A stretch of 15,358 bases of DNA from DSAR01 sp034437315 (GTDB lineage: Bacteria > Chloroflexota > Anaerolineae > B4-G1). This document shows positions 1-7,374 of this stretch, piece by piece. The notes under the pieces are model-generated. The model was not told where the DNA came from and searched no databases. It saw only the letters and a list, made by a program, of their open reading frames with translations. The stretch lies in contig DAOTUC010000329.1 of the NCBI GenBank assembly GCA_034437315.1, forward strand, positions 1 to 15,358, written 5' to 3'. The stretch's first letter is position 1. Each line of letters opens with the position of its first letter. The translations under genes were made by a program, and so were the position numbers.

Positions 1-1
1 C

Positions 2-217
2 CGACTCTACCTGGGCGTCTTCGAGAAGGTTTATCGCTTCACGCCTTTCTCCGAAGATGCCCAGGAGCGTATTCGGGGCAAGTGTCCCCTGGAACTGGCC
101 GGTTATGAGGTGCAGAAGTTGCCAATGACGGGCGTAAAAGACACGCCTTTGCTCTTCCGCGGCCTCGCCCTCCAATGGCCCTCTTCGGCCTTCCAGGAGC
201 TTGTCCCCAATGTGTGA
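2..217 (+). CDS. 3' end of an unrecognised gene, possibly a transposase C-terminus
   Basis: The frame is open from the window edge to the TGA at 215-217 and gives 71 residues; the start lies outside the window. The product is soluble and mixed in charge. Its middle reads IRGKCPLELAGYEV (residues about 35-48), which resembles the GKTPAEAAG-type tail found at the end of many integrase-core (DDE) transposases; that resemblance is the only basis for the functional guess. It reads toward the signalling operon that follows, but a separate promoter starts about 20 bases after its stop, so it is probably an independent unit. It could equally be the tail of another protein. I am fairly sure it is coding and not sure what it is. 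Confidence 0.45.
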   Translation, partial: RLYLGVFEKVYRFTPFSEDAQERIRGKCPLELAGYEVQKLPMTGVKDTPLLFRGLALQWPSSAFQELVPNV

Positions 218-236
218 CGCTCCCGAACAAGCTATT

Positions 237-263
237 TTGTTTCCACAAAGTTTGTGTTATAAT
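237..263 (+). promoter_or_regulatory. Extended -10 promoter of the partner-switching operon
   Basis: A perfect TATAAT at 258-263 is preceded by TG one base upstream (255-256), giving an extended -10 element. A weak -35 candidate TTGTTT lies at 237-242 with a short 15-base spacer. The predicted start is about 40 bases before the STAS gene. It looks like a housekeeping-sigma promoter, so the operon may be expressed constitutively. Confidence 0.55.
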
Positions 264-310
264 CATCACGTGGACGAAATGGTATTCATAATTTTGAAGG
301 AGGTTAAATA

Positions 311-646
311 ATGGACATAACTGCTGAACAGTTTAAACGATGTGACCTGATCAAGGTGAGCGGACGAATTGACAGCAATACCGCGCCCCAATTGGCGGAG
401 GTATTCGAGGCGATCAATGATGAAGGACGCTTCCGAATCGTTCTTGATATGCGTGAGGTAGATTTTATCTCCAGCGCGGGCCTGCGGGTATTGATTAGCG
501 CGCAAAAGACATGCAAACGCTGGAACCGAGGCGAGCTGATTTTGGCGGAACTGCCCGATAACATCAGGGACGTATTAGACCTTGCCGGGTTTTTACCGCT
601 GTTCACGATTTACGACGACGTCATCTCAGCGGTAGGCAGCTTCTAG
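311..646 (+). CDS. STAS-domain anti-sigma-factor antagonist (SpoIIAA/RsbV-like)
   Basis: This 111-residue single STAS-domain protein has the normal length for SpoIIAA/RsbV. In that family the unphosphorylated antagonist binds the anti-sigma kinase and frees its sigma factor; the kinase inactivates it by phosphorylating one serine. The conserved loop DFISSAGLR is at residues 51-59, and by alignment to SpoIIAA Ser58 the phosphosite should be Ser55. The GRIDSNTA segment near residue 18 and the C-terminal LAGFLPLFTIYD segment also fit the fold. The start is fixed by a strong AAGGAGG at 297-303, seven bases before ATG. It is followed by an RsbW-like kinase and a PP2C phosphatase, the partners expected for this role. 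The family is clear; the controlled sigma factor or other output is unknown. Confidence 0.93.
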   Translation: MDITAEQFKRCDLIKVSGRIDSNTAPQLAEVFEAINDEGRFRIVLDMREVDFISSAGLRVLISAQKTCKRWNRGELILAELPDNIRDVLDLAGFLPLFTIYDDVISAVGSF

Positions 647-760
647 ACTCGCCCATCGTTTAAACCGGCAGAGACGTACTTTAACCGCCTTAGCTGCACA
701 GGTCGCGTGGGAAGCATACCCCTGAACGCTCCCTGGCAAGCATACAAGGCGGTTTTTGAT

Positions 761-1207
761 ATGACTATGGGAAGTTCCTTACGAATACACATATTCCCCG
801 GCCGATTCGATAGCCTGGTACCCATTAGCGATTTTGTGACCCAGGCTGCGGAGGACGCCGGCCTGAGTCAACGAGCCGTTCAAGCCGTGCAACTGGCGGT
901 GGACGAAGCTTGCAGCAACATCATTCAACACGCCTACGGCGGAGAGGGACGCGGCGACATCAAATGTACGTGCCAAATTGACGAGACCGGCTTAACTGTC
1001 ATCTTACACGACGAGGGACAGCCCTTCGATCCCAACAGCATCCCCGCCCCCGACCGCCCCCCAGACCTGGAAGCCTGCACTGGCGGCGGCCTGGGGCTCT
1101 TTTTTATGCGCCAATTGATGGACGAGGTGCGCTTCGATTTCGACCAGCAGACCGGCAATGTGCTGACAATGACCAAGTACAGAGAGGAATCACCCACGAA
1201 TGGTTGA
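761..1207 (+). CDS. Anti-sigma regulatory factor, serine kinase (RsbW/SpoIIAB-like)
   Basis: This GHKL-type ATPase domain of about 148 residues has the usual length for SpoIIAB/RsbW. In the family it binds a sigma factor and phosphorylates the STAS antagonist. The N box is visible as AVDEACSNIIQHAY (catalytic-type Glu49, Mg-binding Asn53), the G1 box as DEGQPFDP (from residue 84) and the G2 box as GGGLGLFFM (from residue 108). I chose ATG 761 because AAGGCGG at 746-752 sits eight bases upstream and the domain starts soon after; a GTG at 707 would add 18 unconserved residues and lacks a clear ribosome site. A gap of 114 bases separates it from the STAS gene, and its end overlaps the next gene by 8 bases, which suggests translational coupling to the phosphatase. 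The kinase assignment is by family; whether it binds sigma or another partner is open. Confidence 0.9.
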   Translation: MTMGSSLRIHIFPGRFDSLVPISDFVTQAAEDAGLSQRAVQAVQLAVDEACSNIIQHAYGGEGRGDIKCTCQIDETGLTVILHDEGQPFDPNSIPAPDRPPDLEACTGGGLGLFFMRQLMDEVRFDFDQQTGNVLTMTKYREESPTNG

Positions 1208-4200
1208 CTGTTCATCTCGCCGGGAGATTTTAGCGATGGGCGAGCGCCTGTTAGCTCAGCCATCCGTCTCGGCCCAGAAGACACTCATCCAACAAACCGC
1301 CGTTCGATTGGTCGGCGGGGAGGCCGACCTATGGTTAGAACCGGATTTCTACCGCTTGCCCGGCGCTCTCCCCTCATCCTCATCGGACGAGCGCCCCTCC
1401 AGATCACTCGCCCCCCCCTCCGTGCTGATGCGTCAGGCCCTGGAGGCCGCCCAGATAATTGTTACGCCCAATGAGCAAGCCGAGATCGCGATCCCCTTGA
1501 AAGCCCAAGACCGTGTCCTGGGCGTCCTGTCGTTGGCCCGTCCCGCCGGCGATCCCTTCGACGAAGGTGAAATCGCTTGCTTGGGGGATTTAGCCCTTCA
1601 AGCGGCTATCACCCTCCAGTCGGCGCGACAGGTGGCCATCGCCCGTTGGCGCTTCGAACAACTCTCACTGGTGCGTCAGGTCAGCGCGCAAGTGGCCAAC
1701 GTCCTGGACCTGGACGAACTCGCCCGGCAGGTCACATCTCTGGTTCTGGATACCTTCAAGTATTACTACGTCGCCTTTTTCACCCTCGAACGTCGTCAGG
1801 ACCTGCTGCGCTATCGCGCCAGCGCCGGACCGGCCTGCCCCCAGTACGCATGCGAAGAAGAATCCCCCTTCCTCCACGTGCGCGTCGGCGAGGGGTTGAT
1901 TGGACGAGTCGCCCAGACCGGAGAGGAGATCCAGGCGACCGACGTGAGCCGCGATCCCCACTACCGTTACGTCAACGCACTGCCCGAAACGCGCTCCGAG
2001 GTCGTCCTGCCCCTCAAGATTGAAAATCGCCTCCTGGGCGTGCTCGACGTGCAGAGCGATCAACTGGACGCCTTCCACGAGATGGACCTGCTCGTCCTGC
2101 GAGCTCTGGCGGACAACGTCGCCATCGCCGTGGAAGGCGCCCGGCTATACGGCGACCTGCACCGCCGGGCCGAGCATCTCTCGACGACCGCCGAGGTCAG
2201 CCGGGCCGTAGCCTCCATCCTGGATATTGAGACGCTGTTCAAGCGAGTCGTCTCCTTGATTCACGAGCAGTTTGATTATCCTTTCGTGCACTTGCTGACA
2301 GTCGACCAGGTGCGACGAGAAATCCTCTACCGAGCGGGCTATAGCTCTCAGGAGGACCATCCGTTGGAGCGAAAAGAGCTTTCATACTCGTTCGACGCCG
2401 CGAACGTCGTCGCCTACGTCGTTCGCGAGGGCGAGACGGTGCTGTTGAACGACCTGGAATCGAATCCTACATGTCAAATATCCCATTTCTCAACCGCGGA
2501 GGCCCAACCCCAGGCCCAACCCCAGGCCCGATCCGAGATTGCCGTCCCTCTGATCTTCGGCGGCGAGGTATTGGGCGTGCTCGACGTACAGAGCGATCAG
2601 CCCTACGCCTTCGATGAAGACGAGCGCTTACTATTCGAGGCCCTGTCCGATAGCGTCGCGATAGCGATCCGCAACGCCAACCTATACCGTTCCGAGCGGT
2701 GGCGACGCCAGGTCGCTGACGGCCTGCGAGAGGCGGCCGGCGTGCTCTCAGCCGAGATCGATCTGGATCAAGAGCTGGACGCAATCTTGAGCGAACTGTA
2801 CCACATGCTGCCATGTGACGTCGCCGCTGTCTGGCTCTTGCAAGACGATGTGCTCTGCCTGTCGGCCGCCCACGGTTACACGGTGGAGGCTTGTTTCGGC
2901 CAACTCGCTTCAGACGATGACTCCTGGCTAAGTCAGGCGCTGCAAGCCGAACAACCCATCATCTACAACCCCCAATCGACACCGGTCGATCCATTGGGCG
3001 ACGCGCTGGGTTTCTCTGGCGATTACTCGGCCATCGCCTCCCCGTTACGGGTAGGCGAGCGACTCCTGGGACTTTTGACCCTGGCGCACCACGAACCAGG
3101 CCGTTATGGGACCGAATCCCGGACGCTGACAGCGGCCTTCGCCAGTTACGCAGCCGTGGCTATCGAGAACACACGGCTCTACCAGGAGACCCAAGAACTG
3201 GCCCAGGTCTCGACGACTATGCTCCAGGTCGCCCAGGCCACCCAATCGCTCACCAATATGACCCAGGTGCTGGAGACTGTCGCGCGCCTGGCGCCGAGCC
3301 TGATCAGCGTCGAACGATGCGCCATTCTTCTGTGGGATGATTTCCAATCCATCTTCGCGCCGGCGGCGGCCTACGGCTTGACGGCTGCCCAACAGCGCAT
3401 CTTCGATCAATGGGTGATCCGGCGTGGAGAAGAGCCGGTCTTCGACGACCTGATTTTGAATAAAGCGCCCGTTTTCATCTATGACGTGGCGACCGACTCC
3501 CGCCTGTCCGGCCTGGTGGCATGGGATCTGGGTTTCGAGTCGCTGCTGTTGCTGCCCCTTTTCACCCAAGATGAGGTGCTGGGCGTGATGCTGGTCGATT
3601 ATCAACGTGATTGGTCCGATTTTGAGGTCGCGGGCGCGCGACACAATCAACAGTTGATGACGATGCAGGGCATCGCCCTCCAGACAGCGACCATAGTGGA
3701 CAACATCCGCCTGCGAGAAGCGCAACAGGAGGAAGCTTACGTATCGGCCGCCCTGCTCCAGGTGGCCCAGGCGGTCGCCAACCTGAACGATCTGGAGGAA
3801 ATTTTAAACACCATCGTGCGCCTGACGCCGATCCTCGTGGGCGGCGAGCGGTGCGCCATCTACCTCTGGGACGAGGAACAGCTGATCTTTCATCCAGCCC
3901 AGGTCTACGGCCTGCCGCGCGACGAGGCCGCCTCCTTTATGGCCCGCCATTATGAAGCGGGCGATTCCTATCTCCTCGATGCGGTGCGCGAGCAAGTGAG
4001 CGGCTTCGTCCGCTCCCAGAACCCCCAGGAATCAAATGAATCAAGCAAAAGCGCCGTCTCTCTGACCAGCGAGGTCTCAACCGACGACCCGCTCTCCTTA
4101 TTAGCGCTGCCTCTCACGGTCAAGGACGATCTGCTCGGTGTGATGGTTCTGGAGGAAAACGCCAACGAGGCGCATCTAGGTCACAAGACGCGTATGAAAC

Positions 4201-5030
4201 GACTGGAGATCATCAAAGGTATCGCCCACCAGACCGCCCTGGCGATCCAGAGCGACCTGCTCCACCAGGAAATGGCCGAGCGGGAACGGCTGGAACGGGA
4301 ATTGCAGCTAGCCCACGACATTCAGCAAACCTTTATGCCCGATCAGTGGTGTGATTGCCCCGGTTGGGATTTGGCTTTCGTGTGGCGCGCAGCCCGCCAG
4401 GTAGCCGGCGACTTCTACGACTTTTTCCAGCTGCCCAACCGGCGTCTGGGGCTGATCATCGCCGACGTGGCAGATAAGGGAATGCCGGCCGCGCTCTTTA
4501 TGGCTTTGACGCGCACCCTCGTCCGGGCCGCCGCCCTGGAGGAAAGCTCGCCGGCGGCTGTGATGGGCCGGGTCAACGACTTGCTAGTCCCCGACGCCCG
4601 GTCGGGGATGTTTGTCACCGCGATCTATGCCGTTTTGGAGATGGACACGGGCCTTCTCACCTACGCCAACGCCGGGCACAACTTGCCCCTGTTGTGGCGC
4701 GCTACGTCTGAATCCGAAGCGATCGAGACGCTCGAAAAGGGCGGCATGGCACTGGGAGTGATGGAGGGCGTGCGGGTGACGGAACATACCGTGTCGCTCG
4801 AAGCGGGGGACTGTCTGGTCTTCTACACCGATGGCATCAGCGAGGCATTCTCGCCTGAAGGTGAGATGTACGGGAAGGCGCGCTTGCGAGAGACCGTGCG
4901 CTCGGCTTGCAAGGACTCGGCCCAGAGCCTATTGGAGGCCATCGATCAATCAGCGGCCGATTTCATAGGGGACGGCGCGCCTTCAGATGATCGGACATTG
5001 ATGGTGCTGTGTCGCTGGAACGCTTCCTAG
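1200..5030 (+). CDS. Multi-GAF sensor PP2C phosphatase (RsbU/RsbP/SpoIIE class)
   Basis: This 1276-residue protein has about six successive GAF-type segments (roughly residues 20-148, 150-325, 326-500, 504-668, 669-845, 846-1022), a short charged coiled-coil linker (about 1022-1047) and a C-terminal SpoIIE-type PP2C domain (about 1050-1276). The phosphatase metal ligands are all present: AGDFYD (Asp1071, Asp1074), DVADKG (Asp1089), YTDG (Asp1211) and SDDRT (Asp1264). By family it should dephosphorylate the STAS antagonist encoded two genes upstream when its GAF array senses a ligand, thereby activating the system. No signal peptide or membrane segment is seen, so it is probably cytosolic. The ATG overlaps the kinase gene by 8 bases. 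Most RsbU-like proteins carry one or two sensor domains, so six is unusual. GAF2 and GAF3 share the near-identical strand LGVLDVQSDQ, suggesting internal duplication. The GAF ligands cannot be read from sequence. Confidence 0.93.
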   Translation: MVDCSSRREILAMGERLLAQPSVSAQKTLIQQTAVRLVGGEADLWLEPDFYRLPGALPSSSSDERPSRSLAPPSVLMRQALEAAQIIVTPNEQAEIAIPLKAQDRVLGVLSLARPAGDPFDEGEIACLGDLALQAAITLQSARQVAIARWRFEQLSLVRQVSAQVANVLDLDELARQVTSLVLDTFKYYYVAFFTLERRQDLLRYRASAGPACPQYACEEESPFLHVRVGEGLIGRVAQTGEEIQATDVSRDPHYRYVNALPETRSEVVLPLKIENRLLGVLDVQSDQLDAFHEMDLLVLRALADNVAIAVEGARLYGDLHRRAEHLSTTAEVSRAVASILDIETLFKRVVSLIHEQFDYPFVHLLTVDQVRREILYRAGYSSQEDHPLERKELSYSFDAANVVAYVVREGETVLLNDLESNPTCQISHFSTAEAQPQAQPQARSEIAVPLIFGGEVLGVLDVQSDQPYAFDEDERLLFEALSDSVAIAIRNANLYRSERWRRQVADGLREAAGVLSAEIDLDQELDAILSELYHMLPCDVAAVWLLQDDVLCLSAAHGYTVEACFGQLASDDDSWLSQALQAEQPIIYNPQSTPVDPLGDALGFSGDYSAIASPLRVGERLLGLLTLAHHEPGRYGTESRTLTAAFASYAAVAIENTRLYQETQELAQVSTTMLQVAQATQSLTNMTQVLETVARLAPSLISVERCAILLWDDFQSIFAPAAAYGLTAAQQRIFDQWVIRRGEEPVFDDLILNKAPVFIYDVATDSRLSGLVAWDLGFESLLLLPLFTQDEVLGVMLVDYQRDWSDFEVAGARHNQQLMTMQGIALQTATIVDNIRLREAQQEEAYVSAALLQVAQAVANLNDLEEILNTIVRLTPILVGGERCAIYLWDEEQLIFHPAQVYGLPRDEAASFMARHYEAGDSYLLDAVREQVSGFVRSQNPQESNESSKSAVSLTSEVSTDDPLSLLALPLTVKDDLLGVMVLEENANEAHLGHKTRMKRLEIIKGIAHQTALAIQSDLLHQEMAERERLERELQLAHDIQQTFMPDQWCDCPGWDLAFVWRAARQVAGDFYDFFQLPNRRLGLIIADVADKGMPAALFMALTRTLVRAAALEESSPAAVMGRVNDLLVPDARSGMFVTAIYAVLEMDTGLLTYANAGHNLPLLWRATSESEAIETLEKGGMALGVMEGVRVTEHTVSLEAGDCLVFYTDGISEAFSPEGEMYGKARLRETVRSACKDSAQSLLEAIDQSAADFIGDGAPSDDRTLMVLCRWNAS
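2501..2530 (+). repeat. 12-bp tandem repeat inside the third GAF domain
   Basis: The unit GGCCCAACCCCA occurs at 2501-2512 and 2513-2524 and continues for six matching bases. It keeps the reading frame (12 bases) and encodes the AQPQAQPQAR segment in a GAF loop. Slippage here would lengthen or shorten the loop by four residues without a frameshift. Confidence 0.8.
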
Positions 5031-5067
5031 CTCGCCTGCGAGAGGTTCAGACCCGACTGAAAATCGC

Positions 5068-6747
5068 CTAGCGGCCCGAACGCCATATTGAGAAGACGAG
5101 CCACAGCCCCAGCAGGCTGAGACCAGCGAAACTGACGAAGACCACAACGGTGACTAAACCCCAATCCTCGGTCAAGTTCAAAGTGGGAATGAGGAGAGCC
5201 AGGCCAACGATAAGCGCGGCCAATAGAATGCTGAGAGAAAGCCGGTTGGCCGTTTGATCGAGCCGATCCAACGCCTTACTCAACCCCTTGTGCTGAATTT
5301 TGACTTCCAGACCACCGCGCTCAATACGGTTCAACACCTGCGATCCAACCCGGGGGACGTTTTGCATCAACTCGACCCAGTTATTGACGCTCTTGATAAG
5401 CGGCGGCCCCCAGGCGCCAGGAAGCGCTAATTGCCATACAAAGCGACGCACGTAAGGACGAGAGACGGCAAAAATGTCGAAATCCGGGTCCAGCTTGATC
5501 CCAACACCCTCCATCATCGTCAACGTTTTGCCCAGCAACCACAGATCCGCGGGCAACTTCAGATTATAGCGGAAGGCCAGGGGCATAACGTCCTCAATGA
5601 CCTCTCTGGCGCGAACGGCGCCTAACGGCATGCCGTGATATTTACGCAACAAACGCCCGATGTCCTGTTGCAGTTTTGATCGCTCCACGCGCCCACGGGT
5701 GAATCCGATACGAATCAACTGGTCGACAATGCCTTCCTCATCCAACTGGACGGCGACCACGTAGAGACGGATCAAGTCGGTGCGGAGGCGTTGGTTGAGA
5801 TAACCGACCATGCCGAAATCCATCGCGCCGATGACCTCCCCCGGCATGACGACGAAATTGCCCGGATGGGGATCGGCGTGGAAGAAACCATCCTTGAGGA
5901 CTTCCTGGACGATCATCCGGGCGGCGTTCAAAGCGATCTGATGGCGATCGTAACCCACCGCGTCGAGCGTCTCAATGTCGTCGATTTTTATGCCCCGGAT
6001 GCGCTCCAGGACGAGCAGCCGGCGGGTCGTATAATCCCAATAGATGTGGGGAATGTGGAGATAATCCTCGTCGGCGAAATTCTCTCGAAAGCGATCGGCG
6101 TTCCGTCCCTCCCGGTAGAAGTTCAGTTCAGACCGTAACGTCGTGGCGAATTCCTCGGCGATGCCCGGCAGATCGTATATCTCCCCCAGGGGCGTGCGCT
6201 CCTGGGCCAGACGCGCAACGTCGAAGAGAATCTCCAGATCCGTCTCGATCACGTTCTGAATGTTGGGGCGTTGGACCTTGACGACGATGGAATCCCCGTT
6301 GGGCAGCGTAGCGGCGTGCACCTGGGAGAGCGAGGCCGCGGCGATAGGCGTAGGCTCAAAGTCGGTGAAGACGTCTTCCAGCGGGCGACCTAACTCTTCG
6401 TCAATCTGTTCCCGTATCGCCGCCCAGGCGACCGGTGGGACCGTGTCCTGAAGCTTGGAAAGCTCGACGATGTACTCGATTGGAAGAATGTCGGGGCGGG
6501 TGCTGAGCACCTGGCCCAGCTTGATGAACGTCGGGCCGAGGTCTTCCAGCGCCATACGGAGCCGCTGCGGCACGCCTCGGGGGGAAGGCGGCGGCCGATC
6601 GCCGCGCAATATGCGGCGGGGCAATGAGAGATAGGGCAACAATTCCAGCGTATCCACCAGTTCGCCGAAACCATGCCGGATGAAAACACGGATGATCTCG
6701 CGATAACGCTGGAGGTGCCTGACACTGCGAATGGGTGAACGGACCAT
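5068..6747 (-). CDS. ABC1/AarF/UbiB-family atypical protein kinase-like protein
   Basis: This 559-residue protein has the normal length for the UbiB (AarF/ABC1/ADCK) family. It shows the family's extended N-terminal KxGQ motif (KLGQ, residues 76-79), the Ala-rich loop AAASLSQVHAA (136-146) replacing the glycine-rich loop, the ATP-site lysine VVKVQRP (Lys157), the catalytic loop FFHADPHPGN (288-297) and the metal-binding DFG (310-312). Two hydrophobic helices close the protein (about residues 503-522 and 533-555), so it is probably membrane anchored. Family members support ubiquinone or other isoprenoid-lipid metabolism through ATPase activity; the substrate here is not visible, and no quinone gene is adjacent. 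It converges with the phosphatase gene (37 bases between stops). There is no Shine-Dalgarno sequence before ATG 6747; instead a -10 element lies 7 bases upstream, suggesting a leaderless mRNA. Confidence 0.93.
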   Translation of the reverse strand: MVRSPIRSVRHLQRYREIIRVFIRHGFGELVDTLELLPYLSLPRRILRGDRPPPSPRGVPQRLRMALEDLGPTFIKLGQVLSTRPDILPIEYIVELSKLQDTVPPVAWAAIREQIDEELGRPLEDVFTDFEPTPIAAASLSQVHAATLPNGDSIVVKVQRPNIQNVIETDLEILFDVARLAQERTPLGEIYDLPGIAEEFATTLRSELNFYREGRNADRFRENFADEDYLHIPHIYWDYTTRRLLVLERIRGIKIDDIETLDAVGYDRHQIALNAARMIVQEVLKDGFFHADPHPGNFVVMPGEVIGAMDFGMVGYLNQRLRTDLIRLYVVAVQLDEEGIVDQLIRIGFTRGRVERSKLQQDIGRLLRKYHGMPLGAVRAREVIEDVMPLAFRYNLKLPADLWLLGKTLTMMEGVGIKLDPDFDIFAVSRPYVRRFVWQLALPGAWGPPLIKSVNNWVELMQNVPRVGSQVLNRIERGGLEVKIQHKGLSKALDRLDQTANRLSLSILLAALIVGLALLIPTLNLTEDWGLVTVVVFVSFAGLSLLGLWLVFSIWRSGR

Positions 6748-6754
6748 AAGGTGT

Positions 6755-6763
6755 ATTGTACCA
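6755..6763 (-). promoter_or_regulatory. Extended -10 element placing the start point at the UbiB/AarF-family start codon
   Basis: Read on the minus strand, TGGTACAAT is an extended -10 element (TG-N-TACAAT). Only seven bases separate it from the ATG at 6745-6747, so transcription should begin at or next to the start codon. No convincing -35 hexamer is present, which is common for extended -10 promoters. Confidence 0.45.
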
Positions 6764-6891
6764 CAGGAGAAGCGTAAGCGGTATTGCCAGGCGAACGACC
6801 TGACGGTCTACAACCTCCCGCCGGTTGCATCCATCATTGGGCCAGAAATGGACGCAAAAACCGCGATTTGCGTTGTTAGCGTTGTTTGCCA

Positions 6892-6970
6892 ACCTGCAAA
6901 AGGCCCAATCGAAAACCGGCCTCTCACCGCATTCGCGCGGTTTGCAAGCGGCGCAGTCGAAGACCGGCCC
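6892..6970. repeat. Degenerate 31-bp direct repeat, two copies
   Basis: Copies lie at 6892-6922 and 6940-6970. They share the core TCGAA(A/G)ACCGGCC and a preceding TGCAA, and agree at roughly three quarters of positions by eye, with a 48-base period. The function is unknown; it may be a fragment of a dispersed genomic repeat. Confidence 0.5.
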
Positions 6971-7024
6971 GAGCGCCAGGAGAACGCGCTGTAGCCGATC
7001 TCCGACCGCGCCATTAAGCGACGT

Positions 7025-7345
7025 CTACTCACTTGATTTTTCAGCGCTCGATTCGCTCATCTGAGCCGCCAGCCGGTCGATTTTCTCGCTGAGACCCTCA
7101 ATATCCTTACGGGTCGCCAGGGGTACGTTTGCGCGCATCTTATCCATCTCATCACGCACCATTTTGCGCAATTCCTCCCGCTCCTCTTCCCCCCGGCTGA
7201 CCAACCGGTCGATGACGCTGGGCGCCTCTTCCGCTTTGACCTCGCCTTCCTCCACGAGTTCATTGACCGTCTTGGCAACCTTGTCGCGGGTGAGCGTCAG
7301 CACACCCAAACCAAGCAACAGACCTTTTTCAATTAACTTCGCCAT
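7025..7345 (-). CDS. Phasin-like coiled-coil protein (COG3937 type)
   Basis: This is a small charged protein of 106 residues. It begins with a short hydrophobic stretch (KGLLLGLGVLTLTRDK, from about residue 6), continues with the helical NELVEEGEVKAEEAP segment and ends in a long Glu/Arg/Lys-rich helix with heptad-like spacing. This layout matches the small phasin family often labelled polyhydroxyalkanoate synthesis regulator. Phasins coat polymer granules, but many COG3937-type members occur away from polymer genes, and no PHA synthase is visible here, so that role is uncertain. The start at 7345 is set by AGGAGG (plus-strand 7352-7357), six bases upstream; an upstream ATG at 7378 would overlap the preceding gene and skip this site. 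It lies 29 bases after the winged-helix regulator and is very probably co-transcribed with it. Confidence 0.8.
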   Translation of the reverse strand: MAKLIEKGLLLGLGVLTLTRDKVAKTVNELVEEGEVKAEEAPSVIDRLVSRGEEEREELRKMVRDEMDKMRANVPLATRKDIEGLSEKIDRLAAQMSESSAEKSSE

Positions 7346-7374
7346 TTTTTGCCTCCTTATTTTGTCTAGATTTG

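Larger units (their letters stand above)
6748..7024. other. Intergenic region without a supported gene
   Basis: This spacer of about 277 bases lies upstream of the minus-strand ABC1 gene and downstream of the phasin gene. Short open frames on both strands have no ribosome sites or recognisable composition. It contains the ABC1 promoter at its left end and a degenerate 31-base direct repeat (6892-6922 and 6940-6970), annotated separately. I see no clear factor-independent terminator for the phasin operon. Confidence 0.5.

Noticed and set aside
707..760. GTG 707 as the start of the RsbW-like gene
   Set aside because: It adds 18 residues outside the kinase domain and has no clear ribosome site, whereas ATG 761 has AAGGCGG eight bases upstream.
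3045..3725. A 226-codon open frame on the minus strand
   Set aside because: It lies wholly inside the GAF-phosphatase gene, its product is His/Gln-rich without any domain, and it has no supporting ribosome site. It is a GC-driven shadow.
5046..5061. TTCAG/CTGAA hairpin between the convergent phosphatase and ABC1 genes as a bidirectional terminator
   Set aside because: The stem is only five AT-rich pairs with a six-base loop and no T-run on either strand. The position is right but the signal is too weak.
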